Source of the DNA: Vicia villosa
Taxonomy: Eukaryota > Streptophyta > Magnoliopsida > Fabales > Fabaceae
Reading direction: 5' to 3'
Assembly: GCF_029867415.1 (NCBI RefSeq)
Contig: NC_081186.1
Span: 16,872,930 to 16,936,929 of the forward strand
DNA: 64,000 bases
Part shown: positions 1 to 9,908 of the stretch, in pieces
How the letters are laid out: every line of letters begins with the position of its first letter
Numbering within the stretch: position 1 is the stretch's first letter
Notes under the pieces: generated by a model
The model's database searches: none
Seen by the model: the letters and a program-made list of their open reading frames with translations, nothing else
Told to the model about the DNA's origin: nothing
Translations under genes and position numbers: made by a program

Positions 1-1
1 A

Positions 2-2410
2 ATCCGTCTACGAAGTTATAAAGATGCTCCTTTGAAAACTTGCTTGATACCCACGAAGGACTTGGAGGTTTTATGTGAAACTGCTGTGGACATCAACAAC
101 CTTAAAGCTAATGGCTTTCAGTGTGATGCAAGAATCTTTGAGCAAGGATGGTCTAATTATCTTGATAGATTGGTTGGTCCAATTTATCCTGAACTTGTGA
201 AGGATTTTTGGGTACACGCAACGGTTACACCAACTGCCATCATTTCATTTGTGCTAGGGCATGAAGTGGTTATCACTGAGAAGCTCATCGGGAAGCTGTA
301 CAATCTTGATGATGAAGAAGGTTGGTCTGGTCTTCAACCCAATACAGTTGACTGGACTCCAGTTGAAAAACTAATCTCTACGATTTTTGGAATTGATTCT
401 CACAACACAGGCACCTTAAGGCCTTTCTATAAAGTATGGGCTGAGATTATTCTGGGTTCTCTTCACCATAGAAAAAGAATGCTCTTCTCCTCCTACATCA
501 GTCCGACTCACAAGTACACTCTTTTCTGCATTGGCAAAAAGATAGAGATCAACATCTCTCATATTCTGTTTGAGAATCTGAAAACATCTATCTTTGAATC
601 AAGAGAAGATGAAAGGACGAAGTACCCTCATATTCCAAGAACAACCATTCCTTTCGGAAGAATGATTTCAGACATTCTGATTGAAAGCAAAGTTGTGGAC
701 TCTATCAGAAATCGCAATGCATCGCATTCTCTTGGAGTAATTCAAGGTCCCATCTTCAATGGTGTTGATTTGTTCAGACTGGAACTCATTAAGAATGTAC
801 CTTTCGTGTGCACAAGCTTTCCTGACATTCTGTCAAGAAGAATTGCTGTTGAAGGATTCATCTCCTTGTTTCATAAAGAACTTGATCATGTTATCAAGCT
901 TTACTTGGAAGATTGTGTTAGGAAGCAATCAGACGTTGATCCTGCTTGGATCCGTGGCAGAGTACTCCCATCCAAAGATGATATTCTGAAGAAGGATAAG
1001 AAGGAACGACAGGCAAGGCTAAAAAGAAAAGCACAAGAAGATGAGGCTGAGAGAGCCAAGAAGTTGAGGGTCACCTATGATCCTGACAAGGTGGACTCTA
1101 AAGAACGAAGAGATAAAAGGATCAGAGATTCCTTTCGCAGAACCAGATCTTCTTCTTCTTCTGTACAATTCTCCAGAAAGGTCTTTACTCCACCTCCTTC
1201 CGTCCCTAAACCATCTTTCCAATCACCTCCATCTGAACCAAAAGTAAACTTCACCTTACCAAATCCTTCTCCATCATCTTTCTCCTCTCCCATTCTAAAC
1301 CCCACACCTTTAAGTATTCTTCCCCCAACTCCTTCTGATAAATCTCTCTCACCAATTCCCTTTACAAACACTCCATCCTCGTCTCAATCTATCATTTCTG
1401 ATATTCCATCCTCATCAATCATTCTCTCAGATATCCCTTCTTCCTCATCCACCGTACCTCCAACTTCTATATCCCATCCCTTACCTACCGAAAAATCCGA
1501 ACCTTACTGTCTTCTCTATCCTGACTACGAATTCACCTTCAATCCGCCTGAACCTGAACCCTATACCTACCTGGAACTTTTCAGACTTGAGGTGATTAGC
1601 AGTCTAGACCTTCTGAAGGATGCATTCCTAAATGGTTTGGATGATGTTTCTACAAGAAATCTCTGGAGAAGATTTCGCAAGGATTTTCAAGTAGAAGCAA
1701 TGGGAGTACAGAAAAGACTAGTGGCTGCTGCCCCTGGTTACCCTGGTTACCTTCTGGAGGAAGATAATGGTATATACTACCATCCTCTCAGAAATTGTGT
1801 TGCTGCTGAGGAGAAGCCCTTTGTGGATGAATTGGAAGTATTAAGACTGGCTGCTGAAATGGAAGCAAATCCATGCAGGGATATGGTTATCTTTATTCCT
1901 GACTATCCTGTTCTGCTAGGAGACTTCAAGACTCTCTTTGACTATCTGAGGGAAAACCCGTCTGAGAAAGATCCAAACTTGGTCATTCCAGAAGTTGTTG
2001 ACCCACCAGTAGTTGAAGGTCCTTCTGCTCCAAGGAATCTAGCTGCCATTCTTCAGGCACTTGAGAATGGAGACTCGGAAATTCCTGCTGCAGAATATGG
2101 AGATGCTTCTATGCAAGAAGCAGATGCTGAAGATCATGTTGCCAAAACTGTCCCTGTTGAGGAAATTCCTGCAAATGATCTATCTATGGAAGCTGCAGAT
2201 CAACATGCCATTCCTGTGGTTGAAAGCGGTGAAGCTTCTTCTGGTGAATCTTCTCGTCTTCCAAGGACTCTAGAAGAAATTCAGAAGAGACAGGATGAGC
2301 AAAGCTCACTCAATGATCAGTATAGTGCCTTCATGGTGAGGCAAGAAGGACACAACAATATGGTTCAAGAGATGCTGACCAAGATCTTGTCAAGACTAGG
2401 GCCATCTTAG
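2..2410 (+). CDS. Sirevirus env-like ORF, 5'-partial
   Basis: The frame is open from the window edge (about 800 codons to the TAG at 2408), and the first in-window residues precede any ATG, so the start is missing. The related E1 copy begins with an ATG roughly 25 codons upstream of the equivalent point. The N-terminal 330 residues form the conserved part (for example the motif KDFWVHATVTPTA near residue 57). Then comes a Lys/Arg-rich stretch, a long Ser/Pro-rich linker (about residues 370-500), a second conserved domain and an acidic C terminus. No clear signal peptide or membrane segment is visible in this part. Such ORFs follow pol in Sireviruses and are called env-like from position; their function is unproven. 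This copy has no internal stop, unlike E1's. Confidence 0.85.
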   Translation: MRLRSYKDAPLKTCLIPTKDLEVLCETAVDINNLKANGFQCDARIFEQGWSNYLDRLVGPIYPELVKDFWVHATVTPTAIISFVLGHEVVITEKLIGKLYNLDDEEGWSGLQPNTVDWTPVEKLISTIFGIDSHNTGTLRPFYKVWAEIILGSLHHRKRMLFSSYISPTHKYTLFCIGKKIEINISHILFENLKTSIFESREDERTKYPHIPRTTIPFGRMISDILIESKVVDSIRNRNASHSLGVIQGPIFNGVDLFRLELIKNVPFVCTSFPDILSRRIAVEGFISLFHKELDHVIKLYLEDCVRKQSDVDPAWIRGRVLPSKDDILKKDKKERQARLKRKAQEDEAERAKKLRVTYDPDKVDSKERRDKRIRDSFRRTRSSSSSVQFSRKVFTPPPSVPKPSFQSPPSEPKVNFTLPNPSPSSFSSPILNPTPLSILPPTPSDKSLSPIPFTNTPSSSQSIISDIPSSSIILSDIPSSSSTVPPTSISHPLPTEKSEPYCLLYPDYEFTFNPPEPEPYTYLELFRLEVISSLDLLKDAFLNGLDDVSTRNLWRRFRKDFQVEAMGVQKRLVAAAPGYPGYLLEEDNGIYYHPLRNCVAAEEKPFVDELEVLRLAAEMEANPCRDMVIFIPDYPVLLGDFKTLFDYLRENPSEKDPNLVIPEVVDPPVVEGPSAPRNLAAILQALENGDSEIPAAEYGDASMQEADAEDHVAKTVPVEEIPANDLSMEAADQHAIPVVESGEASSGESSRLPRTLEEIQKRQDEQSSLNDQYSAFMVRQEGHNNMVQEMLTKILSRLGPS

Positions 2411-3719
2411 ATTGAGTCTGTGTTGTTTCTTTCTTCTCGTTGCATCTGTCTTTGTGCATCTGATCTTTCCTATCTTCATGTACTTCTGAACCTGCTGTTT
2501 GCACTTCAATGAAATCATCTTCTTTCTCCGTGTGTTTCATTTTATTTGTCGTTTTATGCATCTGATTCTTTTGAAATATTCTTTTTGATGTTATGACAAA
2601 AAGGGGGAGAAGATAAATGATAAATGATTTGATTAATCTATCAGTTGCTGGGTAAAGCTCCCACACATTCACTAACAAGAACTGCAAGTTCTACATGGTT
2701 TAAGTGTTTTGCAGGTATAAAGAAGTGAAGAGAATCTTCAAAGCAAAAAGCAAACACAGAAGCAAAACCATGGAAACTGAAGCAAAGCTGAGTGCTGTCA
2801 AGCTTCAGAAATCAGAAGCAAGAAAGAAGAATGAATCAGAAGCACTGGAAATAGAATTTGATCCATATTTGTCTATTTATTTTGACAAAATTCTATTTGC
2901 TCTGATACATATAATGTTATGGCTCTGATACATTATTTGCTCTGATACATGATTTCAGCCTATATGGCTCTGATTCATATAATGTGTTCAAACATACATC
3001 TTATGTTCTAACTCGTTCATGCTGACTTTTGTCGTTTAGTTTTTGTTTTGTAACATTTCAGGATGTAGAGATGCTCAGATGATGCTCTGGTACATTCAAC
3101 AATGTTCTGATACAAATCTAGCATGAAGTGATGTTGGTAGAAATTCAAAGCTCTGAAGCTATCCGAGGGAAGCAGAAATCAGAAGCTGCGAATGTTCTAA
3201 AGATCCAGAAAACTCAAGTTCTGAAGCTGTCCTGAATGGAAGCAGAAATCAGAAGCTGTGAATGTTCAGAAGATCAAAGAAATTCAAGTTCTGAAGCTGT
3301 CCTAGATGGAAGCAGAAATCAGAAGCTGTGAATGTTCAGAAGATCAAAGAAATTCAAGTTCTGAAGCTGTCCTAGATGGAAGCAGGAATCAGAAGCTGTG
3401 AGTGTTCTAGGGATCTAAGGAAATTCTAGTTCTGAAGCTGTCCTATGGAAGCAGAAGTCAGAAGCTATGAATTCTCTAAAGACAGAAGCTTATATGATCG
3501 TCTCTACCGAAATAATCAGGGAAGTCTTTTATTAAAGTTCTTCGAGTATTTATTTCAGGGGGAGATTATTTATCTCAGGGGGAGATTGTTAATCTCAGGG
3601 GGAGACATATTCATATGCTTATGCTATAGCTGTGTAATTTGTCTTTTGCCGTCTATTCTTTCTGATCGCAAATTCATATCATTTATATATGTTTTTGTCA
3701 TCATCAAAAAGGGGGAGAT
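2411..3719 (+). other. E0 3' non-coding tail with serial polypurine tracts
   Basis: Non-coding stretch between the env-like stop and the 3' LTR. Purine tracts ending GGGGGAGA lie near 2597-2610, 3556-3567, 3576-3587, 3596-3607 and 3705-3718; only the last abuts the LTR and should be the plus-strand primer. The rest is rich in AGAAG/CTGAAGC units, with a 70-bp tandem array at 3140-3475. The same layout, inverted, follows pol in E2 and in shorter form in E1. Confidence 0.75.
3140..3475 (+). repeat. tandem repeat of about 70 bp, near five units
   Basis: Consecutive units share the cores AGTTCTGAAGCTGTCC, ATGGAAGCAGAAATCAG and AAGCTGTGAATGTTC. The middle two are nearly identical and the outer ones diverged. 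A homologous array lies in E2 at about 19060-19390 on the opposite strand; E1 keeps only about one unit (near 56410), so copy number varies between related elements. Confidence 0.8.
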
Positions 3720-4928
3720 TGTAAGAACAAGATTTGTTTTGATCAATTATCTTAGTTTTGATGATAACAATAATATGAATTTTGCTTAAGATAATATGGT
3801 ACTCTAATCCAATGCAATTTCCCTTTCAGGAAATATATAAAGAGTACGCATAATTCAGCGCTCAGAAGCTTTGTCTCAAATGGTTCAGCATGCAACATCA
3901 GAACATGGTCTGGCAAGACATCAGAAGATGGTCGAAGCAGAATCAGAACATGGGTCTATGGAAGCATCAGAAGAACATGAGATCAGAAGCACTGAAGTTC
4001 AGAAGATGGTATCACGCTCAGAAGCACTTCAAGGTCAGAAGATCAGAAGATGCTATGCACCAAGCTGTTTGACTCTGATGATATTCAAACGTTGTATTCA
4101 CAAACATCAGATCAGAAGGAAGTACAAGTGGCAAGCTACGCTGACTGACAAAAGGAACGTTAAAAGCTATTAAAGGCTACGTCAGTAGACACAGCGTGAA
4201 CAAGGCTCGAGGTAGTTGACAAAAGCGTATAACATTAAATGCGATGCTGTACGGAACACGCAAAGCATTAAATGCATTCAACGGTCATCTTCTCCAACGC
4301 CTATAAATATGAAGTTCTGATGAGAAGCAAGGTTAACGATCCTGAACAATATAATTCAAATTAACTTGCTGAAACTCTGTTCAAATCCAAAGCTCAGAAT
4401 CTTCATCTTCATCAAAGCTCACTACATTGCTTTTGTAATATATTAGTGAGATTAAGCTTAAACGTTAAGAGAAATATCACAGTTGTGATTATCGCTTTTA
4501 AGAAGCATTTGTAAACTCTTAGAATTGATTACATTAAGTTGTAAGGAACTAGAGTGATCGTGTTGATCAGAATACTCTAGGAAGTCTTAGGAGTGAACTA
4601 AGCAAGTTGTAACTAGAGTGATCGTGTTGATCAGTAGACTCTAGAAAAGTCTTAGAGGGTATCTAAGCAGTTGTTCCTGGAGTGATCAGTGTGTGATCAG
4701 AAGACTCTGGAAGACTTAGTTGCGGACTAAGTGGAAAACCATTGTAATCCGTGCGATTAGTGGATTAAATCCTCAGTTGAGGTAAATCATCTCTGCGGGG
4801 GTGGACTGGAGTAGTTTAGTTAACAACGAACCAGGATAAAAATAACTGTGCAATTTATTTTTATCTGTCAAGTTTTTAAAGCTACACTTATTCAAACCCC
4901 CCCTTTCTAAGTGTTTTTCTATCCTTCA
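3720..4928 (+). repeat. E0 3' LTR (1209 bp)
   Basis: Begins TGTAAGAACAAG directly after the polypurine tract (E1 and E2 have TGTTAGAACAAG) and ends CTATCCTTCA. A TATA-like CTATAAATAT lies at 4301-4310, with repeated TAGAGTGATC/GTGATCAG direct repeats downstream in the probable R/U5 region. The end is the same as in E1 and E2, where the primer-binding site follows; here foreign DNA follows, which identifies it as the 3' LTR. Confidence 0.9.
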
Positions 4929-5566
4929 GACCATACCTATTTATAAATAATTACATAAATAACACAGAATCACAAGAATTTTGGAAAAAATAGCATAGAC
5001 ACGTTCCGTAGATGCACCTCCGGAACGTGTTCCTTTTCACAACGTTTCATAGATGTACCTACGGAAGCAACATTACATTTTTTTTACAGAAATTTGATTG
5101 ATAATATGAGCAATACAACGAATAAAGATGAATGTTTACCTGAAGTTTTGTTTTCTCTTGCTCCCTTTGATTTGTTGCACCAAAAAGTTGAAGCTTTAGA
5201 GTGAAAAATGATATTGATAGTGTAGGGTTTTTTAAGGTGGTGAGAGTGAGTGTTGAAGAAGAAGGGTAACAATGAGGGAGTGATCATGCTGGTTCAAACA
5301 TATCAGATACTACCATAGAAACATCTACGAAAATTTCTGGCACTAAGTAATTTCGTAGATGTACCTACGAAAAAATCTCTGAACTGAATTAATCTGCAAT
5401 TTCTCCCTAAATACCTTAGTTTAAAATACTTTCGTAGATATACCTTCAGAAAAATTTAAAATTTGTTAAAAAAATTACTTCTAAATATACATCTACAGAA
5501 ATAAAGGACAAAATTGAAATTTCTTTCATATACCTAAAAGAATAAGGGGTGTAATGATATATTCTC
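4929..5566 (-). mobile_element. MULE remnant, 5' end and terminal inverted repeat, cut by E0
   Basis: The stretch has several imperfect palindromes of the type GTAGATGTACCTACG (about 5003, 5047, 5340, 5430, 5490). At 5490-5566 it has a segment that aligns by eye with the terminal inverted repeat of the MULE at 9379-61044. The part at 5100-5290 also resembles the region just upstream of that MULE's transposase (60590-60760), on the same strand. It is therefore the promoter end of a second member of the family; the rest would lie left of the window, beyond E0. The outer end is approximate and its target duplication cannot be tested. Confidence 0.6.
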
Positions 5567-5766
5567 TAGATTAATTATTAACATTTTAATTTTTTTGGAT
5601 TTTGAATTACATATATCCGGATTTTATAACCCTTTCTCCTTACACTCTCGCAAAACCTTATCCCCCTCCCGCACACAAAAAAAAAATCCCTTCTTTCTCA
5701 CACCCCAATCAATCCCCTCAAATTAACTAGAAGCTTAAATCTTCAAATCCTTCATCATCATCAAAC
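5567..5766 (+). promoter_or_regulatory. IF-1 promoter and 5' UTR
   Basis: Only about 200 bp separate the MULE end from the IF-1 start codon. A TATA-like TTTTATAA lies at 5622-5629, followed by pyrimidine-rich sequence (CCCTTTCTCC, CCCCTCCC, TTTCTCACACCCC) typical of plant core promoters and leaders. The start codon context is TCAAACATGTT. Any distal regulatory sequence must lie in or beyond the transposon. Confidence 0.4.
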
Positions 5767-6213
5767 ATGTTTACCTCGTCTTCCATCCAATTCCAAACGC
5801 CAATCATTCATCATCGTCTATCCTTCACCACAACCCACTCCTTATCCTCTCACTCCCACAATCATAACCACACATTCCATACTCCTTCTCCATCATTCCT
5901 CCGCCCTCCGCTCCTAAACCCCTCCCCTCCCTCCATTTTCACTGTCGCCGCCAAGTCTCCAGCTCCCGACAAAGCCAGCGAGCAGAAATGGGTCCACGAA
6001 GGCCTCATCACTGAATCCCTCTCCAACGGCATGTTCCGCGTTCTCCTCGACAACCAAGACCTTATCCTCGGCTATATCTCCGGAAAGATTCGAAAGAATT
6101 ATGTTCGGATCCTTCCCGGAGATAGAGTTAGAGTTGAAGTCAGTCGCTATGACTCCTCCAAAGGACGCATAGTTTACCGTATTCGGAATACCCCCGGTGG
6201 TGGCAGCTCTTAG
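5767..6213 (+). CDS. infA: chloroplast translation initiation factor IF-1, nuclear-encoded
   Basis: The 148-residue protein has two parts. Residues 1 to about 65 are rich in Ser, Thr, His and Pro with few acidic residues, as in a chloroplast transit peptide. The remainder is a complete IF-1 S1-like OB fold, with conserved blocks [30 protein letters not shown] and [10 protein letters not shown]-1 binds the 30S A site during initiation, here in plastids. The ATG at 5767 is chosen because it gives a whole transit peptide and has upstream stops. The CDS is clearly richer in G+C than its flanks and has no intron. Loss of infA from the plastid with a nuclear copy is established for rosids including legumes. 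This is the only conventional host gene seen in the window. Confidence 0.93.
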   Translation: MFTSSSIQFQTPIIHHRLSFTTTHSLSSHSHNHNHTFHTPSPSFLRPPLLNPSPPSIFTVAAKSPAPDKASEQKWVHEGLITESLSNGMFRVLLDNQDLILGYISGKIRKNYVRILPGDRVRVEVSRYDSSKGRIVYRIRNTPGGGSS

Positions 6214-7495
6214 CTTTTAGGCATGTCTACTGTTTGTGAAAATGACTCTATCGAACTTGTGAGTTTCGGATCCTAATTAGGTTTGTTTAAATGAAGGAAT
6301 AAGGAAAGAGAAAACTTTGTTCATTTGTTTTTTAATTTCAATATTCCTTGGATATAAAGAACCAACTTTGAGTACATTGTTGTTGTAGAAAAAGCAAAAA
6401 GCAAAAACATGATTTGTTCTCTCATTTTGAACTGCTTATTTCAGTTTCATCTTTTTAAGTCTTGTCTTGTTGGTTGTTTAGAGGATAACTATATAAAATA
6501 TTCAATTTCATTATGGAGTATTCACTATACAAAGTAGCAGTTTGCATTACTGAAATGAACACCAAAGCTTTTATCTATTTTTATCAAAAAAACATTGTCG
6601 TGCAAATTTTCCATTGCTGATGCTGCTACCTTCAACATCGACGGGACTCTAATGCTGCTACCTTCAGCCTTGGGTAAGAAATTTTCTTTCCGAGTCTCTT
6701 CAATCTTGTATGATAAACTAGTTAACTTCTACGAAGCACTGGTACAAACACCAAATACGACACTCTCATGTCAATCACGTATATATAGTGTTGGACAATA
6801 GAAATGTCTTCAATCATAAGTGTTAGTGCTACATATGTTTTTATTTAGTTGATTTTCAATTCATGCGCAAGACAAGACTGTGAACATACAGCTTGTTTGG
6901 TTTGAGAAAGTGAAAACAACCTAATTTTGTGGCTACATCACTGTATCAGGCATATGAAAGGAAGGTCTTTTGTAGGAATTCCTTTCATGGTTCAGATCAT
7001 TTTAAGCCCACACCACTTCCTGGTTATTTACTATGTTTGTTCTCTTAGAATATTGCCACTTAGCTTGCAGTTGTATACAAGTAGCAGTGTATTTGATTTG
7101 ACGATTGGCACACTGAATTTTATTTCTTTTTGCCAAAGGACATTTCTCCAGATTCATATAAAATTAATCTCATTATGTAGAAGACAAGCTGTATCTTGGA
7201 TGGATATATCTGGTAGAATTTGTGTCATGTAGGCAGGTTTGGTCCATAGCAGATGATGATTTCTTCCATCCATGAAAATCATTAGATTGACCTGCATAAG
7301 AGCAAATGCATAATCTGCTGTTGCTTGTTGTCTACTAAATATTTTTTGTTTGAATAGGCATGAGGTTGCACTTTTTTCAATGTTCCAACTTGCAGCCTCA
7401 TCTTTGAGGAGTTAAATGAATGTATTTAAATCTTTAGAATTAGTTCCCCTACCATAAAATGTTTATTTGCACCGGTTGATGTTATTGGATAGCTC
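6214..7495. other. IF-1 3' flank, no gene recognised
   Basis: Contains the IF-1 3' UTR (terminator region not defined; AT-rich with several AATAAA-like stretches) and then AT-rich intergenic DNA. Short open frames (for example 6595-6801 and 6927-7232) resemble no protein family I know and have no coding-like composition. Confidence 0.5.
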
Positions 7496-7504
7496 TTTTA
7501 TTTT

Positions 7505-7784
7505 GGGTTAAATATATAAAATCCTATGTAATGTTAGCGAGTTTTGTTTTTAATCCCTGGTAAAGTTTTTCTTGCAATCCCCCTTGTAATTTCCAGATTC
7601 CTTCAAATACCTCCCTGACTGCCACATTGCAGCAGAAAAGATTCTCTCTTGTTGGCTACGTGGCAGTCAGGGGTCCTTGAGGGAATCTAGAAATTACAAG
7701 CGGCTGATTGCAAAAAAAAATTTTCCAGCGGCTAAAAACGAAATTCGCTAACATTAGAGGGGGTTTTATATATATATTTAACCC
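7505..7784. mobile_element. Mutator-type MITE 1 (280 bp)
   Basis: Ends are inverted repeats: GGGTTAAATATATAAAA at the left against TATATATATTTAACCC at the right, extending inward through the mirrored TAATGTTAGCGA / TCGCTAACATTA. An inner palindrome GACTGCCAC / GTGGCAGTC lies mid-element. It is flanked by a perfect 9-bp direct repeat TTTTATTTT (7496-7504 and 7785-7793). No coding sequence. The 9-bp duplication indicates mobilisation by a Mutator-type transposase. Confidence 0.88.
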
Positions 7785-7959
7785 TTTTATTTTAGTATGA
7801 TTGATACATATGTAGAAGGTGGGGCAATCTCTGTAAACTTTGATCATTAACAAACTCAGCCGGACGGGTCTACACGAGTTTTGGTCTGATACGCGCATTT
7901 GTTTACATAATATATTTATTTTAAATAGAAGGTTAAAAAAGAAAAAAAATTTAAATCAA
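7785..7959. other. AT-rich intergenic, nothing recognised
   Basis: Short spacer between MITE 1 and the AT-rich tandem array; no gene, RNA or transposon terminus seen. Confidence 0.4.
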
Positions 7960-8687
7960 TAATAGAATTTTTTGTATATAAAAATATTTAAATTAATAAT
8001 ATATTTTTTATCGTATATCATTTTTGGATCATTAATACCATCTTTGTATATAAAAATATTGAGAAGAGATATTTCTACTCTAAGAGTAAGTGCAGACGAG
8101 TTACTCCAAATCTTAACCATTGATTTTCATTAATCTAACTGCTTTAATTAATTTTTTATATAAAAAATATTTCTAAAAATAATTAGATTAAATGATTAAT
8201 TAAAGTGGTTAGATTAATGAAAATCAATGGTTAAAATTTGAAGTAATTTTCCTAGACTTACTTTTGAATTAAGAATATTCCTCCTCAAAAATATTTAAAT
8301 CAATAATAAATATTTTTTTCGTATACAAATATTATTTATGTTTAGGTATCATTAACAAAAATATTTGGATCAATAATAAATTTTCGTATATAAAAATATT
8401 TAGATAAATAATAGATTTTTTTCCGTGTATACTATTTTTGAATAAAAACTTTGTGGATCATAAATACTATTTTTCGTATATAAAAATTTTAGATCAATAA
8501 TAGATTTTCTCCGTATACAAATATTATTATATTTAGGTATCATTTACAAAAATAACTGGATCAATAGTAAATTTTCGTATATAAAAATATTTATATTAAT
8601 AATAAATATTTTTCCGTATACCATTTTTGGATCATAAATACCATTTTTTTGTATATAAAAATATTTATATCAATAAATACCCCCAAA
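7960..8687. repeat. irregular AT-rich tandem array
   Basis: Recurring units built on GTATATAAAAATATTTA, ATCAATAATAGATTTT, CCGTATACCA and TTTTTGGATCATAAATA. A larger period of roughly 180-190 bp is visible between about 8320 and 8580 (each larger unit has ATTTAGGTATCATT). MITE 2 is inserted in the array. No coding capacity. Confidence 0.7.
8061..8286. mobile_element. Mutator-type MITE 2 (226 bp)
   Basis: Nearly the whole element is a foldback. The left arm contains GAGAAGAGATATTTC, GTAAGTGCAGAC and CCATTGATTTTCATTAATC; the right arm carries their reverse complements in order. It is flanked by a perfect 9-bp direct repeat AAAAATATT (8052-8060 and 8287-8295), although the target is itself AT-rich repeat, so chance agreement is somewhat more likely than for MITE 1 or 3. 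Confidence 0.78.
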
Positions 8688-8790
8688 ATGGTACAATTTA
8701 GTTGTAAAAGTACAATTTAGAACCAAAAGTACAATTTAGTTGCAAAAGTACAATTTAGAACCAAAAGTACAATTTAGTTACAAAAAAGTA
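8688..8790. repeat. 19-bp minisatellite, about five units
   Basis: Units alternate between AAAAGTACAATTTAGTTGC and AAAAGTACAATTTAGAACC, which gives a higher-order dimer of 38 bp. The first and last units are degenerate. Confidence 0.85.
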
Positions 8791-9126
8791 AATTTTAGAC
8801 ACAAAATATCCGCAAAATGATGAAGTGACAAGCAAAAACAAAAGGTTAAAATGGTGTTTTTCAAAACATATAATTTTCTTATATTATAGATAAGTCTGTC
8901 TTAATAGGTTACTAGTCCTTTTTTTAGCTATAATTTTAAGGTTAGTTCTTGTACACATGGTGATTGTTATGTAGATAAAGATTTCCCAATTTTAAAAATC
9001 CTTGACATATCAAATGGGTGTTGGCTAGGGTGCGTGACGAGCTCATGGTCGTCACCTTCAGCAATCTCATACAGTCGTTGTATAAACAAGGTCTATTTTG
9101 ATGAAGCACCAAATTTGGAAAATATA
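8791..9126. other. intergenic, nothing recognised
   Basis: AT-rich sequence between the minisatellite and MITE 3. A minus-strand open frame at 8942-9163 runs into MITE 3 and has no recognisable similarity. Confidence 0.4.
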
Positions 9127-9135
9127 ATGTTAATA

Positions 9136-9281
9136 GAAAAATGTTAAGAACACTCTTTTTCATTGGTGGAAATATGTGTGGGTCCTACCAATTTATGTGA
9201 CCTATTTCCAAAGTGAGGGAATCGCACATGATTAAATCAATAAGAGAGTGAGTGTTTGAGAGAGTGTTGTTAGCACTCCTC
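9136..9281. mobile_element. Mutator-type MITE 3 (146 bp)
   Basis: Terminal inverted repeats GAAAAATGTTAAGAACACTC (left) and the reverse complement of GAGTGTTGTTAGCACTCCTC (right) agree at about 15 of 20 positions. They are flanked by a perfect 9-bp direct repeat ATGTTAATA (9127-9135 and 9282-9290). No coding sequence. Confidence 0.85.
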
Positions 9282-9378
9282 ATGTTAATAATATGACTTC
9301 TGACATTTTTTTGCATACTTTCATTTTTTTTAATATAGTAATAGGGAGGATCTTAATTCCACTTTCCTCCAATTTATT

Positions 9379-9473
9379 GGAAATTGCTCTTCTCACCCTT
9401 AGGGTTGCTCTTCCATCATTATGAAAAGTCACAATTGTCTTTGTCGTCCAGATATGCATCTTCGAACGTATTT
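9379..9473. repeat. MULE left terminal inverted repeat
   Basis: About 95 bp starting GGAAATTGCTC, matching the reverse complement of 60950-61044 with many substitutions and small gaps. Further palindromic GATGCATCTTC-type motifs continue inward at about 9535, 9565 and 9650. Confidence 0.75.
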
Positions 9474-9908
9474 TTTTCGCTCACTCCTCAACGCAAATTG
9501 GTGAGAAACCCTTGTTGTTTTTAAAAAGTAGTTCGAAGATGCACTTCTGTATGAACCCATGGTCCGTAGATGCATCTCTAGAATATGCTCTCTTATGTCT
9601 GATCAACATAATTGTTGAGAAGTCCTTATTTTGTTAAAAATATTTAGTCTGAAGATGCATATCTGAAATATAATTTGATAATTCAAACCAGAAACTAGGA
9701 ACAATGGCAGAATGGAAAAACAACATAAATTAACATCAAAATAAACACTAAATAGATAATCGTTAATGTTAACATAAATTTAATATTACATTCTTTTAGA
9801 AACAAGTATTTCATGGCGTTGCAACATCCTTATAATATCTTTGGTTAATCTTGTAATTGTTGCATCCACTTCTATTAGACCTTTTGTTAAGTAACGGTAA
9901 AATGTACT
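9474..9908. other. MULE subterminal non-coding region
   Basis: Holds several imperfect palindromes of the type GAAGATGCATCTCTAGAA (near 9535, 9565, 9650), comparable to those near the other end (60800-60970). No gene seen. Confidence 0.6.

Larger units (their letters stand above)
1..4928 (+). mobile_element. Sirevirus (SIRE/Maximus-type Ty1-copia) E0, 3' part
   Basis: This is the 3' end of an LTR retrotransposon whose 5' part lies outside the window. In order it has the env-like ORF typical of Sireviruses, a non-coding tail with tandem repeats and several GGGGGAGA purine tracts, and a 3' LTR (3720-4928). The LTR and the env-like protein are clearly related to those of E1 at 10510-57778. Its target duplication cannot be tested here; the 5 bp after the LTR are GACCA. 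It inserted into a MULE whose end continues at 4929-5566. Confidence 0.9.

Noticed and set aside
1075..1371. 98-codon minus-strand frame
   Set aside because: Shadow of the Ser/Pro-rich part of the env-like ORF.
6595..7232. Short frames 3' of IF-1 as further genes
   Set aside because: AT-rich, no domain, no start context or family similarity.
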